A stretch of 64,000 nucleotides of DNA from Bradyrhizobium arachidis (lineage in GTDB: Bacteria; Pseudomonadota; Alphaproteobacteria; Rhizobiales; Xanthobacteraceae), in NCBI RefSeq assembly GCF_015291705.1, contig NZ_CP030050.1:310001-374000 (forward strand), written 5' to 3'. Positions 56,740-64,000 of this stretch are shown piece by piece. Position 1 is the stretch's first letter; each line of letters starts with the position of its first letter. A model generated the notes under the pieces. The model was not told the DNA's origin and did not search any database. It saw only the letters and a list, made by a program, of their open reading frames with translations. The position numbers were made by a program, and so were the translations under genes.

Positions 56740-57852
56740 ATGGCGACCCACAAATTGCTGCTGCTCCCCGGCGACGGTATCGGCCCCGAGGTGATGGGCG
56801 AGGTGAAGCGGCTGATCGATTGGCTCAATTCGGCCGGGATCGCCAAGTTCGAGACCGACACCGGCCTCGTCGGCGGCTCGGCCTATGACGCCCACAAGGT
56901 GTCGATCTCCGAGGGCGACATGGCCAAGGCGCTGGCCGCCGATGCCATCATCTTCGGCGCGGTCGGCGGCCCCAAGTGGGACGCGGTTCCCTACGAGGTG
57001 CGTCCCGAAGCCGGCCTGCTCCGCCTTCGCAAGGACCTCGCTTTGTTCGCCAACCTGCGCCCGGCGGTGTGCTATCCGGCGCTGGCCGATGCCTCCAGCC
57101 TGAAGCGCGAGGCGGTCGAAGGGCTCGACATCGTCATCGTGCGCGAGCTCACCGGCGGCGTCTATTTCGGCGAGCCCAAGACCATCACCGATCTCGGCAA
57201 CGGCCAGAAGCGCGCCGTCGATACCCAGGTCTACGACACCTATGAGATCGAGCGCATTGGCCGCGTCGCCTTCGAGCTTGCCAGGAAGCGCAAGAACAAG
57301 GTGACGTCGATGGAGAAGCGCAACGTCATGAAGTCGGGCGTGCTCTGGAACGAGGTCATGACCCAGGTCCACAAGCGCGAATATCCTGACGTCACGCTCG
57401 AGCACCAGCTCGCCGATTCCGGCGGCATGATGCTGGTGAAGGCGCCGAAGCAGTTCGACGTCATCGTCACCGACAATCTGTTCGGCGACATGCTGTCCGA
57501 CATCGCGGCGATGCTGACCGGCTCGCTCGGCATGCTGCCCTCGGCCTCGCTCGGCGAGGTCGACGTCAAGAGCAAGAAGCGCAAGGCGCTGTACGAGCCG
57601 GTGCACGGTTCGGCCCCCGACATCGCCGGCAAGGGCCTCGCGAATCCCATCGCGATGATCTCGTCCTTTGGCATGGCGCTGCGCTATTCCTTCGACATGG
57701 GCGAGCTCGCCGACAAGGTCGACGCCGCGATCGCCGCGGTGCTGGCCAGTGGCCTGCGCACCGCCGACATCAAGTCGGAAGGCACCACGGCGGCCTCGAC
57801 CACGCAGATGGGCGAAGCGATTTTGAAGGAATTGCAGAAGCTGCACGCGTAA
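56740..57852 (+). CDS. leuB: 3-isopropylmalate dehydrogenase
   Basis: A 370-residue NAD-dependent decarboxylating dehydrogenase, third enzyme of leucine synthesis. [14 protein letters not shown] at the start, the substrate loop [12 protein letters not shown], catalytic Tyr and Lys regions ([23 protein letters not shown]), the metal-binding [20 protein letters not shown] and the NAD site [21 protein letters not shown]. Complete and of normal length. A GAGAAGGAAA site precedes the ATG. Confidence 0.97.
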   Translation: MATHKLLLLPGDGIGPEVMGEVKRLIDWLNSAGIAKFETDTGLVGGSAYDAHKVSISEGDMAKALAADAIIFGAVGGPKWDAVPYEVRPEAGLLRLRKDLALFANLRPAVCYPALADASSLKREAVEGLDIVIVRELTGGVYFGEPKTITDLGNGQKRAVDTQVYDTYEIERIGRVAFELARKRKNKVTSMEKRNVMKSGVLWNEVMTQVHKREYPDVTLEHQLADSGGMMLVKAPKQFDVIVTDNLFGDMLSDIAAMLTGSLGMLPSASLGEVDVKSKKRKALYEPVHGSAPDIAGKGLANPIAMISSFGMALRYSFDMGELADKVDAAIAAVLASGLRTADIKSEGTTAASTTQMGEAILKELQKLHA

Positions 57853-57867
57853 GGCGGGCACCGCACT

Positions 57868-57959
57868 CGTAGGGTGGGCAAAGCGAAGCGTGCCCACCAA
57901 TCGATTGCGATTAGAGAGAGATGGTGGGCACGGCGCTTTGCGCCTTTGCCCGCCCTACG
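57868..57959. repeat. CGTAGGGTGGGCAAAG palindromic repeat, copy C
   Basis: Arms CGTAGGGTGGGCAAAGCGAA and GCGCCTTTGCCCGCCCTACG. It begins 15 bases after the leuB stop and ends 23 bases before the acetyltransferase ATG. Confidence 0.88.
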
Positions 57960-57982
57960 GCACCTGCTCCCGGAGTTACCTC

Positions 57983-58618
57983 ATGGATGCACCCCGCCCC
58001 AAGATCGCGGAAACAATCATCCATGAAACCGTGCGCCAGCGCGAGGCGCAGATCGGGCGGCGCTGCGAGATCCTCGCCAATACGCGCATCGAATATGCCT
58101 CGCTCGGCGACTACTCCTATCTCGGCGAGAATTGCGAGGTTGCCGACGCCGCGATCGGAAAATTCACCGCCATCGCCAATTCGGTGCGGATCGGTGCGCC
58201 CAATCATCCGATGGGCCGGCCGTCCCAGCATCGCTTCACCTATGTCCCCGAATATTACGAGGCGGGCGCGACGCGTGACCGCGACTTCTTCGCGGACCGC
58301 CGCGGCGACCGGGTGATCGTCGGCAATGATGTCTGGATCGGTCACGCCGCCATCCTGCTGCCAGGTGTCACGGTCGGCGACGGCGCGGTGATCGCCGCAG
58401 GCGCGGTCGTCAGCCGCGATGTCGCGCCCTACACGATCGTCGGCGGCGTTCCCGCGCGCCCCATCCGCAAGCGTTTTTCCGATTCCGTCGCGGAGAGCCT
58501 GCGCCGCATCGCATGGTGGGATTGGCCGGATGAGCTGATCTTCGAGCGTCTCGGCGATTTCCGCTCCGAGGCGATCGAGGAATTTTGTAGGCGGTACGAT
58601 CCGGCAGCGAACGCGTGA
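57983..58618 (+). CDS. Hexapeptide-repeat acetyltransferase (phosphonate-type DapH/XAT family)
   Basis: A 211-residue left-handed beta-helix acyltransferase. The helix coils appear as [50 protein letters not shown]. The family-specific middle is [20 protein letters not shown] and the end [11 protein letters not shown]. This pattern recalls transferase-hexapeptide proteins of phosphonate operons (phn_thr-fam) and xenobiotic acetyltransferases. No phn genes are nearby, so its substrate remains open. The start ATG at 57983 has a GGAG site. Confidence 0.85.
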   Translation: MDAPRPKIAETIIHETVRQREAQIGRRCEILANTRIEYASLGDYSYLGENCEVADAAIGKFTAIANSVRIGAPNHPMGRPSQHRFTYVPEYYEAGATRDRDFFADRRGDRVIVGNDVWIGHAAILLPGVTVGDGAVIAAGAVVSRDVAPYTIVGGVPARPIRKRFSDSVAESLRRIAWWDWPDELIFERLGDFRSEAIEEFCRRYDPAANA

Positions 58619-58649
58619 GGCGCACGCATCTCACCCAAGCAACAGGAAT

Positions 58650-58741
58650 CGTAGGGTGGGCAAAGCGAAGCGTGCCCACGCATTTTTGCGACCGGAGAGA
58701 GGTCGTGGGCACGGCGCAAGAGCGCCTTTGCCCACCCTACG
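58650..58741. repeat. CGTAGGGTGGGCAAAG palindromic repeat, copy D
   Basis: Arms CGTAGGGTGGGCAAAGCGAA and AGCGCCTTTGCCCACCCTAC. It lies between the acetyltransferase stop and the bidirectional terminator, about 30 bases after the stop. Confidence 0.88.
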
Positions 58742-58756
58742 GCACCTCGCAAAAGC

Positions 58757-58785
58757 AAAAAGGCCGGGCGTGAGCCCGGCCTTTT
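58757..58785. terminator. Bidirectional rho-independent terminator
   Basis: AAAAAGGCCGGGC and GCCCGGCCTTTT form a stem with a 4-base loop and are flanked by A and T runs on each side. It lies between two convergent genes: plus-strand acetyltransferase (ends 58618) and minus-strand hypothetical (ends 58806). Confidence 0.85.
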
Positions 58786-58805
58786 GATTCGGTCCTGACG
58801 TCCGC

Positions 58806-59189
58806 TCAGTACAGCGGGAAATTCCGCGGATAGCCGCCGACATCGGCCGGCGTCGAGAGCGGCTGGCGATCGATCGGACGGTTGTTGTTCTCGCGTGCGA
58901 AGGTCGGATAGCCGATCTCCGGCGGGAAGGCGTAGTCGCTGAACTTGCGGTCGCCCGGATTGACCTCGGTGCCGCCGTCGAGCCAGGAGCGCTTGCTCAC
59001 ATAGATGCGGGTGCGGCCCTGCTGATAGACCGCGTTGGGGCCGCTCGGGCCGTAAACCGGGCGGCCGCGCTCGTCATAGCGCTTGGTCTTGGTGTCGGCC
59101 GCAGCCGGCGTCGCGAAGGCCGCGGCAATGACGGCGCCTGCCGCTAGCCAGGTCGCCAATTTGGTTGCCGCAGAGAATTTCGAGCTCAT
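58806..59189 (-). CDS. Hypothetical secreted protein
   Basis: A 127-residue protein. An N-terminal signal peptide (LATWLAAGAVIAAAFATPAAA) is followed by a hydrophilic domain rich in Arg, Tyr, Gly and Pro (TKTKRYDERGRPVYGPSGPN). It is not recognised as a known family. Probably periplasmic. The start is the ATG at 59189 (an upstream in-frame GTG at 59192 is also possible). It ends beside the bidirectional terminator. Confidence 0.78.
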   Translation of the reverse strand: MSSKFSAATKLATWLAAGAVIAAAFATPAAADTKTKRYDERGRPVYGPSGPNAVYQQGRTRIYVSKRSWLDGGTEVNPGDRKFSDYAFPPEIGYPTFARENNNRPIDRQPLSTPADVGGYPRNFPLY

Positions 59190-59345
59190 CACGTCCCCTT
59201 CAGGCGGCAGGCCGCCAGTCGATTTCGCCCCATACTAGCCCGGCCGGGGTGGCTGCAACTAGGTCTATTGGGTCACACCAGCGGTGAATAATCGTGCGGG
59301 CCGGCAAAAGTTGCATCAATACCAGCCACTTGGACTTGATGCCGA

Positions 59346-60146
59346 TCAGAGCGCCCCGCGCAATTGCGCGTTGGCCGCGCCCAGCAGCCAGTCGGAGGCA
59401 GCAGCGCCATCGCAGGCGCGGCGCTTCAGCTCGGCATGGGCGAAGAATTCCGCCAGCTTCGGCTCGTTGCCCGAAGCCAGCAGCGTCAGCCGGTTCAGCA
59501 GGCAGGCGACCGCCGCGCGCCGGGCGGGCAGCGTGTCGCCCTGGCAGGAGAAGCCGGAGATCTGCAGCGCCGGCTCCTCGTTGCGCTTGAGGTAGCCGAG
59601 GCAGGACGGCGCCGCCTTGTCCGTGCCGACCGGCCGGAACAGAGCCACGGGGCCGAATTTGGTGTCGATCAGGCCGGCCTGCTCGAGCGGGGTCGTCGAG
59701 CCCAGGCCCAGCTGGGCGGCCAGATTGGCCGCTAGATCCGCCGTCGCCGGACGGGTCACGTCGAATTCGCCGCCTTCCCGGTAGATCTCGAGCTCGGCCA
59801 CAGGCTTGTCCGCCTCGCCGGCCCAGCGCATCACGTCCCTGCGGCCGCCCTCGGGATGCCTGAAGATGGTGTAAGAGGCTGTTTTTTCTGATGAATCCAG
59901 CCGGCTGACGGCGAAGGCCGGATGCGAGCGGTCGGCCACGCTCCAGCCGGACCTTGCGGCCGGCTCATCGTCCCGCATGTCAGGCAGCTGGTTGAGGGCC
60001 GCCAGCGCCAGGATGGCAAACAGGGCGAGCGCCCCCACATAGGCAAACAGGCGCGCGAGCGTGCCGACCACCTCGTCGGCGAAGGCTGCAAGCGCCAGAT
60101 AGAGCTGGGTAGGAGTTTCGGCCGTCCTGGCCTCAGGCGATTGCAT
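59346..60146 (-). CDS. Hypothetical single-pass membrane protein
   Basis: A 266-residue protein. A short cytosolic head, one hydrophobic helix (about residues 32-52, LFAYVGALALFAILALAAL), then a periplasmic domain of about 200 residues. Three or four Cys (SCLGYL, FSCQGD, VACLLN, RACDG) are spaced as in disulfide-bonded exported proteins. Not recognised; no known domain can be named. It diverges from asd (60263), with 116 bases between the starts. Confidence 0.75.
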   Translation of the reverse strand: MQSPEARTAETPTQLYLALAAFADEVVGTLARLFAYVGALALFAILALAALNQLPDMRDDEPAARSGWSVADRSHPAFAVSRLDSSEKTASYTIFRHPEGGRRDVMRWAGEADKPVAELEIYREGGEFDVTRPATADLAANLAAQLGLGSTTPLEQAGLIDTKFGPVALFRPVGTDKAAPSCLGYLKRNEEPALQISGFSCQGDTLPARRAAVACLLNRLTLLASGNEPKLAEFFAHAELKRRACDGAAASDWLLGAANAQLRGAL

Positions 60147-60262
60147 CCACGGCCTTCAGGCATGGTCCAACGTTGTCTTGGGGCCGGTTCTCGCATAGAA
60201 GCGCTGCTCTTCCTGGTTAAGCGTCAGCTTCGGGAACGGGCTTTTTCATCGGAGAGTGAACG

Positions 60263-61297
60263 ATGGGTTACAAAGTCGCAGTCGTCGGCGCGACCGGCAA
60301 TGTCGGACGGGAAATGCTCAACATCCTCGATGAGCGCAAATTCCCCGCGGACGAGGTCGTGGCCCTGGCGTCGCGCCGCAGTGTCGGCGTCGAGGTCTCC
60401 TATGGCGATCGTACCCTGAAGGTCAAAGCGCTCGAGCATTACGATTTCTCCGACGTCGACATCTGCCTGATGTCGGCGGGCGGCTCGGTGTCGAAGGAAT
60501 GGTCGCCGCAGATCGGCGCCGCCGGCGCGGTCGTGATCGACAATTCCTCGGCCTGGCGCATGGATCCGGACGTGCCGCTGATCGTGCCCGAGGTGAACGC
60601 GGCCGCGACCGAAGGCTTCAAGAAGAAGAACATCATCGCCAACCCGAACTGCTCGACCGCGCAGCTCGTGGTCGCGCTCAAGCCGCTGCACGACAAGGCG
60701 ACGATCAAGCGCGTCGTGGTCTCGACCTATCAATCGGTGTCGGGCGCCGGCAAGGACGCGATGGACGAATTGTTCTCGCAGACCAAGGCCGTCTACACCA
60801 ATGACGAGCTGGTCGCGAAGAAATTCCCCAAGCGCATCGCCTTCAACGTCATCCCCCACATCGACGTCTTCATGGAGGATGGCTACACCAAGGAAGAGTG
60901 GAAGATGATGGCGGAGACCAAGAAGATTCTTGATCCCAAGATCAAGCTCTCGGCGACCTGCGTGCGCGTGCCCGTGTTCGTCGGCCACTCCGAAGCCGTC
61001 AACATCGAGTTCGAGAATCCGATCACCGCGGACGAAGCGCGCGAGATCCTGCGCAAGGCGCCCGGCTGTCTCGTCATCGACAAGCAGGAGCCCGGCGGCT
61101 ACGCCACGCCGTACGAGGCGGCCGGCGAGGACGCGACCTATATCAGCCGCATCCGCGAGGACGCGACGGTGGAGAACGGTCTGGCGCTCTGGTGCGTGTC
61201 GGACAATTTGCGCAAGGGCGCAGCCCTCAACGCGATCCAGATCGCGGAAGTCTTGATCAACCGCAAGCTGATCAGCGCGAAGAAGAAGGCGGCGTAG
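60263..61297 (+). CDS. asd: Aspartate-semialdehyde dehydrogenase
   Basis: A 344-residue NADPH-dependent enzyme making aspartate semialdehyde from aspartyl phosphate, the branch point to lysine, threonine and methionine. The NADP motif VAVVGATGNVGREML is at the N-terminus. The catalytic Cys130 is in ANPNCSTAQ, with conserved YQSVSGAGKDAMDEL and the later catalytic His region (VPVFVGHSEAVNIE). Length normal. The gene ends two bases before a short repeat. Confidence 0.97.
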   Translation: MGYKVAVVGATGNVGREMLNILDERKFPADEVVALASRRSVGVEVSYGDRTLKVKALEHYDFSDVDICLMSAGGSVSKEWSPQIGAAGAVVIDNSSAWRMDPDVPLIVPEVNAAATEGFKKKNIIANPNCSTAQLVVALKPLHDKATIKRVVVSTYQSVSGAGKDAMDELFSQTKAVYTNDELVAKKFPKRIAFNVIPHIDVFMEDGYTKEEWKMMAETKKILDPKIKLSATCVRVPVFVGHSEAVNIEFENPITADEAREILRKAPGCLVIDKQEPGGYATPYEAAGEDATYISRIREDATVENGLALWCVSDNLRKGAALNAIQIAEVLINRKLISAKKKAA

Positions 61298-61299
61298 CT

Positions 61300-61360
61300 G
61301 GCGAATGGTGAGTGGCGAATAGCGAATAGGCTATTCGCCATCCCCTATTCGCCATTCGCC
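61300..61360. repeat. Interspersed repeat of the GCGAATGG type, copy 3
   Basis: GGCGAATGGTGAGTGGCGAA at the left and CTATTCGCCATTCGCC at the right (61342-61360). The right arm supplies the last codons and stop of the carbonic anhydrase gene (Ala-Asn-Gly-Glu-stop), as copy 2 does for the MFS gene. Confidence 0.75.
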
Positions 61361-61986
61361 CTCTTGAATTCCTTGCTCGCCTTGTCCAGCACGAACAGGG
61401 TCCCCTCCGCGACGCCGAAATAGGCACCGTGGGTCTGCATCTGGCCGCCCTCGACGGCCTTCTGCACGAACGGGAACGTCATCAGGTTCTCCAGGCTGCG
61501 GAACACCGCGGCCTTCTCGATGCGCTCGACGAACTGCGCCATGCTCTCGTGGTCGCGCTGCTCCACCACTTCGCCCGGCTTGATGAACATCTGCATCCAT
61601 TTGCCGATGAAGTCGCCGGGCGTGAGCGGCTCGATCTTGTCGACGAAGGCGCGGATGCCGCCGCATTGCGCGTGGCCGAGCACCACGATGTGCTTCACCT
61701 TGAGCACCGTCACCGCATATTCCAGCGCCGCCGAGACGCCATGCGCGTTGCCGTCGGGCTGGTACACCGGCACCAGATTGGCGATGTTGCGGACCACGAA
61801 CAATTCGCCGGGGCCGACGTCGAAGATCACCTCGGGCGAGACGCGGCTGTCGCAGCAGCCGATCACCATCACTTCCGGGAACTGCCCCTTCACCGACAGC
61901 TCGCGGTAGCGGCTCTGCTCGGTCGGCAGCCGCTGGGTGGCGAAGGCCTTGTAGCCTTCCAGCAAATGCTTCGGGAATGTGATCAT
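61345..61986 (-). CDS. Beta-carbonic anhydrase
   Basis: A 213-residue zinc enzyme converting CO2 and bicarbonate. The zinc ligands are Cys44 in VIGCCDSRV and His105/Cys108 in VLGHAQCGGI; the Asp-Arg dyad is in the same CCDSR segment. Supplies bicarbonate for carboxylations. The last four residues and the stop come from a repeat copy. It is transcribed alone, divergently from the CoA lyase gene at 62097. Confidence 0.95.
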   Translation of the reverse strand: MITFPKHLLEGYKAFATQRLPTEQSRYRELSVKGQFPEVMVIGCCDSRVSPEVIFDVGPGELFVVRNIANLVPVYQPDGNAHGVSAALEYAVTVLKVKHIVVLGHAQCGGIRAFVDKIEPLTPGDFIGKWMQMFIKPGEVVEQRDHESMAQFVERIEKAAVFRSLENLMTFPFVQKAVEGGQMQTHGAYFGVAEGTLFVLDKASKEFKRANGE

Positions 61987-62096
61987 GACCTATGCCTAAC
62001 CATAGAGCCGGGGAACGAACAAGCCTTTCGAATAGGCAGGCCAAGTGCTATCGGCTTCGACCAGAATAGACACGAGGAAACCGGAAGGAACGTAGC

Positions 62097-62978
62097 ATGA
62101 CCCGCCCGCGCCGCAGCCATCTGTTCATGCCCGGCTCCAACCCCCGTGCGCTGGAGAAGGCGCGTAATCTCGCCGCCGACGGCCTGATCCTCGATCTCGA
62201 AGATTCCGTCGCGCCCGACGCCAAGGCGGTGGCGCGCGACGGCATTGCCGCCGCGATCGCGGCCAAGGAGTTCGGCAAGCGCGAGATTTTGATCCGGACC
62301 AACGGCCTCGACACGCCCTGGTGGGCCGACGACGTCGCGATGGCTGCCAAGGCCTCGCCGGACGGCATCCTGGTTCCAAAGGTCTCCAGCGTCGAGGATC
62401 TCGACACGATCGGCCGCAAGCTGGCCGAGCTTGGCGCCGCGCCCACCGTCAAGGTCTGGGCCATGATCGAGACCGCGCGCGCGGTGCTGCATGCCGAGGA
62501 ACTCGCCGCGGCCGGGCGCGATCCGAACACGCGGCTGTCAGGATTCGTGTTCGGGCCGAACGACATCTCGCGCGAGACGCGCATCCGCATGCTGCCGGGC
62601 CGCGCCGCGATGATTCCGATGATCACGCACTGCATCCTGGCGACGCGGGCTCATGGCCTCGAGATCCTCGACGGCCCCTACAGCGACATCGCCAATTCCG
62701 ACGGTTTTGCCACCGAATGCGCGCAGGGCCGCGATCTCGGCTTCGACGGCAAGACGCTGATTCATCCCTCGCAGATCGAAGCCTGCAACGTGATCTTCAC
62801 GCCGCCCGAGGAGGAAGTCGCGCGTGCGCGAAAGATCATCGCGGCGTTCGAGCTGCCGGAGAACGTGTCGCGCGGCGCGATCCGCCTCGACGGCGCGATG
62901 GTCGAGCGCCTGCATGCCGACATGGCCCGCCGCACGATCGAGATCGCGGACGCGATCGCTGCGATGAGCAAGGGCTGA
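62097..62978 (+). CDS. CoA ester lyase (HpcH/HpaI, citrate lyase beta-like)
   Basis: A 293-residue TIM-barrel lyase. The N-terminus RRSHLFMPGSNPRALEKARN and the metal-ligand segment DGLILDLEDSVAPDAK are typical of malyl-, citramalyl- and citrate-CoA lyases. The later ligands are in VWAMIETARAV and FGPNDIS. It cleaves a 3-hydroxyacyl-CoA such as malyl-CoA to acetyl-CoA and a 2-oxo acid. Exact substrate cannot be told. A GGAAGGAA ribosome site precedes the ATG. Confidence 0.9.
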   Translation: MTRPRRSHLFMPGSNPRALEKARNLAADGLILDLEDSVAPDAKAVARDGIAAAIAAKEFGKREILIRTNGLDTPWWADDVAMAAKASPDGILVPKVSSVEDLDTIGRKLAELGAAPTVKVWAMIETARAVLHAEELAAAGRDPNTRLSGFVFGPNDISRETRIRMLPGRAAMIPMITHCILATRAHGLEILDGPYSDIANSDGFATECAQGRDLGFDGKTLIHPSQIEACNVIFTPPEEEVARARKIIAAFELPENVSRGAIRLDGAMVERLHADMARRTIEIADAIAAMSKG

Positions 62979-63207
62979 GATTGCCCGAGCACGCGCTTCG
63001 TCGTGCGCGGCGGAGCAGGGGAATTTTCGGCCAGGAACTCAGCTAATCCCTTGATTTGTCTGATGCTGCGGCGCCGAGATGCTTTTTGATCACGACCGCG
63101 CGAATATCCGCCGCGATTGCCGCCGTTGACTTGCGTCAGGTCCACGTCGCAGGCTAACTCCAGCAACAGTTGAACATATTTGGCCCAACCTTGGACGAGG
63201 TGTCCCC

Positions 63208-63960
63208 ATGACGGCGCTTGCGGAAGTCGCGGCTCCTGCCAACCTGGTTGACGAACTAACCGCGCACGCGGTGCGCAGCATCGAGGCCGCCGATCATTCC
63301 GCGGCTCCGTTTCCGCACATCGTCTTCCGCGATTTCTTTCCCGCCGACTTCTACCGTGACCTGATCCGGAGCGTGCCCACGCAGGGCTACGATCCGATCA
63401 CCGGGACCGGGACGCGCATGGCGCTGCGCCTCTACGGCGAGAACGTCGACAAGATCGAGCCGTCGCTGCGGCCGGCATGGGCCGCGGTGTCGGCCATGCT
63501 GACGTCAGAGAGCATCGAGCAGGCGATCCGGAAGCGGCTGCATGACGGGCTGGAGATTCGTGCCAAGGGCGACAAGGTAGCCAGAGCCGAGGATCTGACG
63601 TTGGTGGCAAAGCCGGTCGTGTACGTGGACAGGGACGGCTATCAGATCAAGCCGCATCCGGACACGCGCAAGAAGGTCGTGACGATGCAGCTCTATTGTC
63701 CGGCCGACGCCAGCCAGGAAGCCTTGGGGACGACGCTCTACCAGGCCTCGCTCAAGGGACTGTTTCACGTCGGCTCGTATTGCCTCGAGCCGGTGAAGAC
63801 GATCCCGTTCCTGCCCAATGTCGGCTACGCCTTCGTGGTCCTGAAGGCCTATCACACCCTGACCAGGATGAGCTGGCACGGCCGCCCGCCGATCCAGACC
63901 GATCGCGACCGCGTCACCATCCTCAACACGTTCTATGTGAACGAGAAGGTCGGCTTCTGA
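63208..63960 (+). CDS. 2-oxoglutarate/Fe(II)-type oxygenase-like protein
   Basis: A 250-residue cytosolic protein. The cupin-like core has an HxD pair in QIKPHPDTRKKVVTMQLYCP. A second His is in TRMSWHGRPPI, followed by an Arg (TDRDRVTILNTFYVN) in the place where 2-oxoglutarate binds. This matches prolyl-hydroxylase type oxygenases found beside sugar or peptide biosynthesis genes. The substrate is not known. Start ATG at 63208. The stretch 62979-63207 before it holds nothing I recognise. Confidence 0.72.
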   Translation: MTALAEVAAPANLVDELTAHAVRSIEAADHSAAPFPHIVFRDFFPADFYRDLIRSVPTQGYDPITGTGTRMALRLYGENVDKIEPSLRPAWAAVSAMLTSESIEQAIRKRLHDGLEIRAKGDKVARAEDLTLVAKPVVYVDRDGYQIKPHPDTRKKVVTMQLYCPADASQEALGTTLYQASLKGLFHVGSYCLEPVKTIPFLPNVGYAFVVLKAYHTLTRMSWHGRPPIQTDRDRVTILNTFYVNEKVGF

Positions 63961-64000
63961 GCGTTGCGCATTGAGCGCGTCGCCTCAGTGCGGCGCGAGG

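Overview
The window is about 64 kb of GC-rich alphaproteobacterial chromosome, most likely Bradyrhizobium or a close relative. The evidence is the gene families present (malonyl-CoA synthase, an IalB-like protein, TAXI-type binding proteins, an FkbM methyltransferase, a PAP2 lipid phosphatase of the lipid A type), the sdhC-sdhD-sdhA-sdhB order, and many families of interspersed palindromic repeats at gene ends. No clear horizontally acquired island is visible. The only complete mobile element is one IS110-family insertion sequence.

Layout. 1-8.9 kb: end of a cytochrome P450, a class III nucleotidyl cyclase, a TerB-like protein, an SDR, a glutamine amidotransferase, an enoyl-CoA hydratase, tRNA-Ala(CGC), a YggT/DUF167/folD cluster, pyrophosphatase and a GNAT acetyltransferase. 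9.2-12.3 kb: a tightly packed four-gene operon (hydrolase, DUF2269 membrane protein, Rossmann-DoxX fusion, DCC-family protein). 12.3-15.5 kb: an amine oxidase and typA. 15.6-18.3 kb: a translationally coupled operon of an Lgt-like membrane enzyme, a cysteine-rich radical SAM protein resembling the archaeal tetraether synthase (Tes) family, and two small membrane proteins. 18.5-31.8 kb: a Crp/Fnr regulator, a response regulator, a PhoD-like phosphatase, two TAXI binding proteins, a pterin dehydratase, redox enzymes, an IalB-like protein, rlmN and two paralogous membrane proteins.

31.9-33.1 kb: an IS110 element inserted into a palindromic repeat. Its left non-coding end folds as a bridge RNA, and its guide segments match the target and donor junctions visible here. 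33.2-44 kb: a PAP2 phosphatase, argG, a proline-rich OmpA-type protein, a VOC protein, an FkbM methyltransferase, a fused ABC exporter with an EcfG-type promoter, and a hybrid histidine kinase. 44.1-47.6 kb: the succinate dehydrogenase operon. 48-64 kb: a LysR/TauE divergent pair, malonyl-CoA synthase, an SDR, a fasciclin protein, a cytochrome b/molybdoenzyme pair, an MFS transporter, leuB, a hexapeptide acetyltransferase, asd, carbonic anhydrase, a CoA-ester lyase and a 2-oxoglutarate oxygenase-like protein.

Most genes are core metabolism: one-carbon and pterin (folD, pterin dehydratase), TCA cycle (sdh), arginine, leucine and aspartate-family synthesis, and fatty acid/acyl-CoA chemistry. 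The most unusual items are the readable bridge RNA and the Tes-like/Lgt-like operon. Functions are assigned by reading motifs and recalling families; no database search was run.
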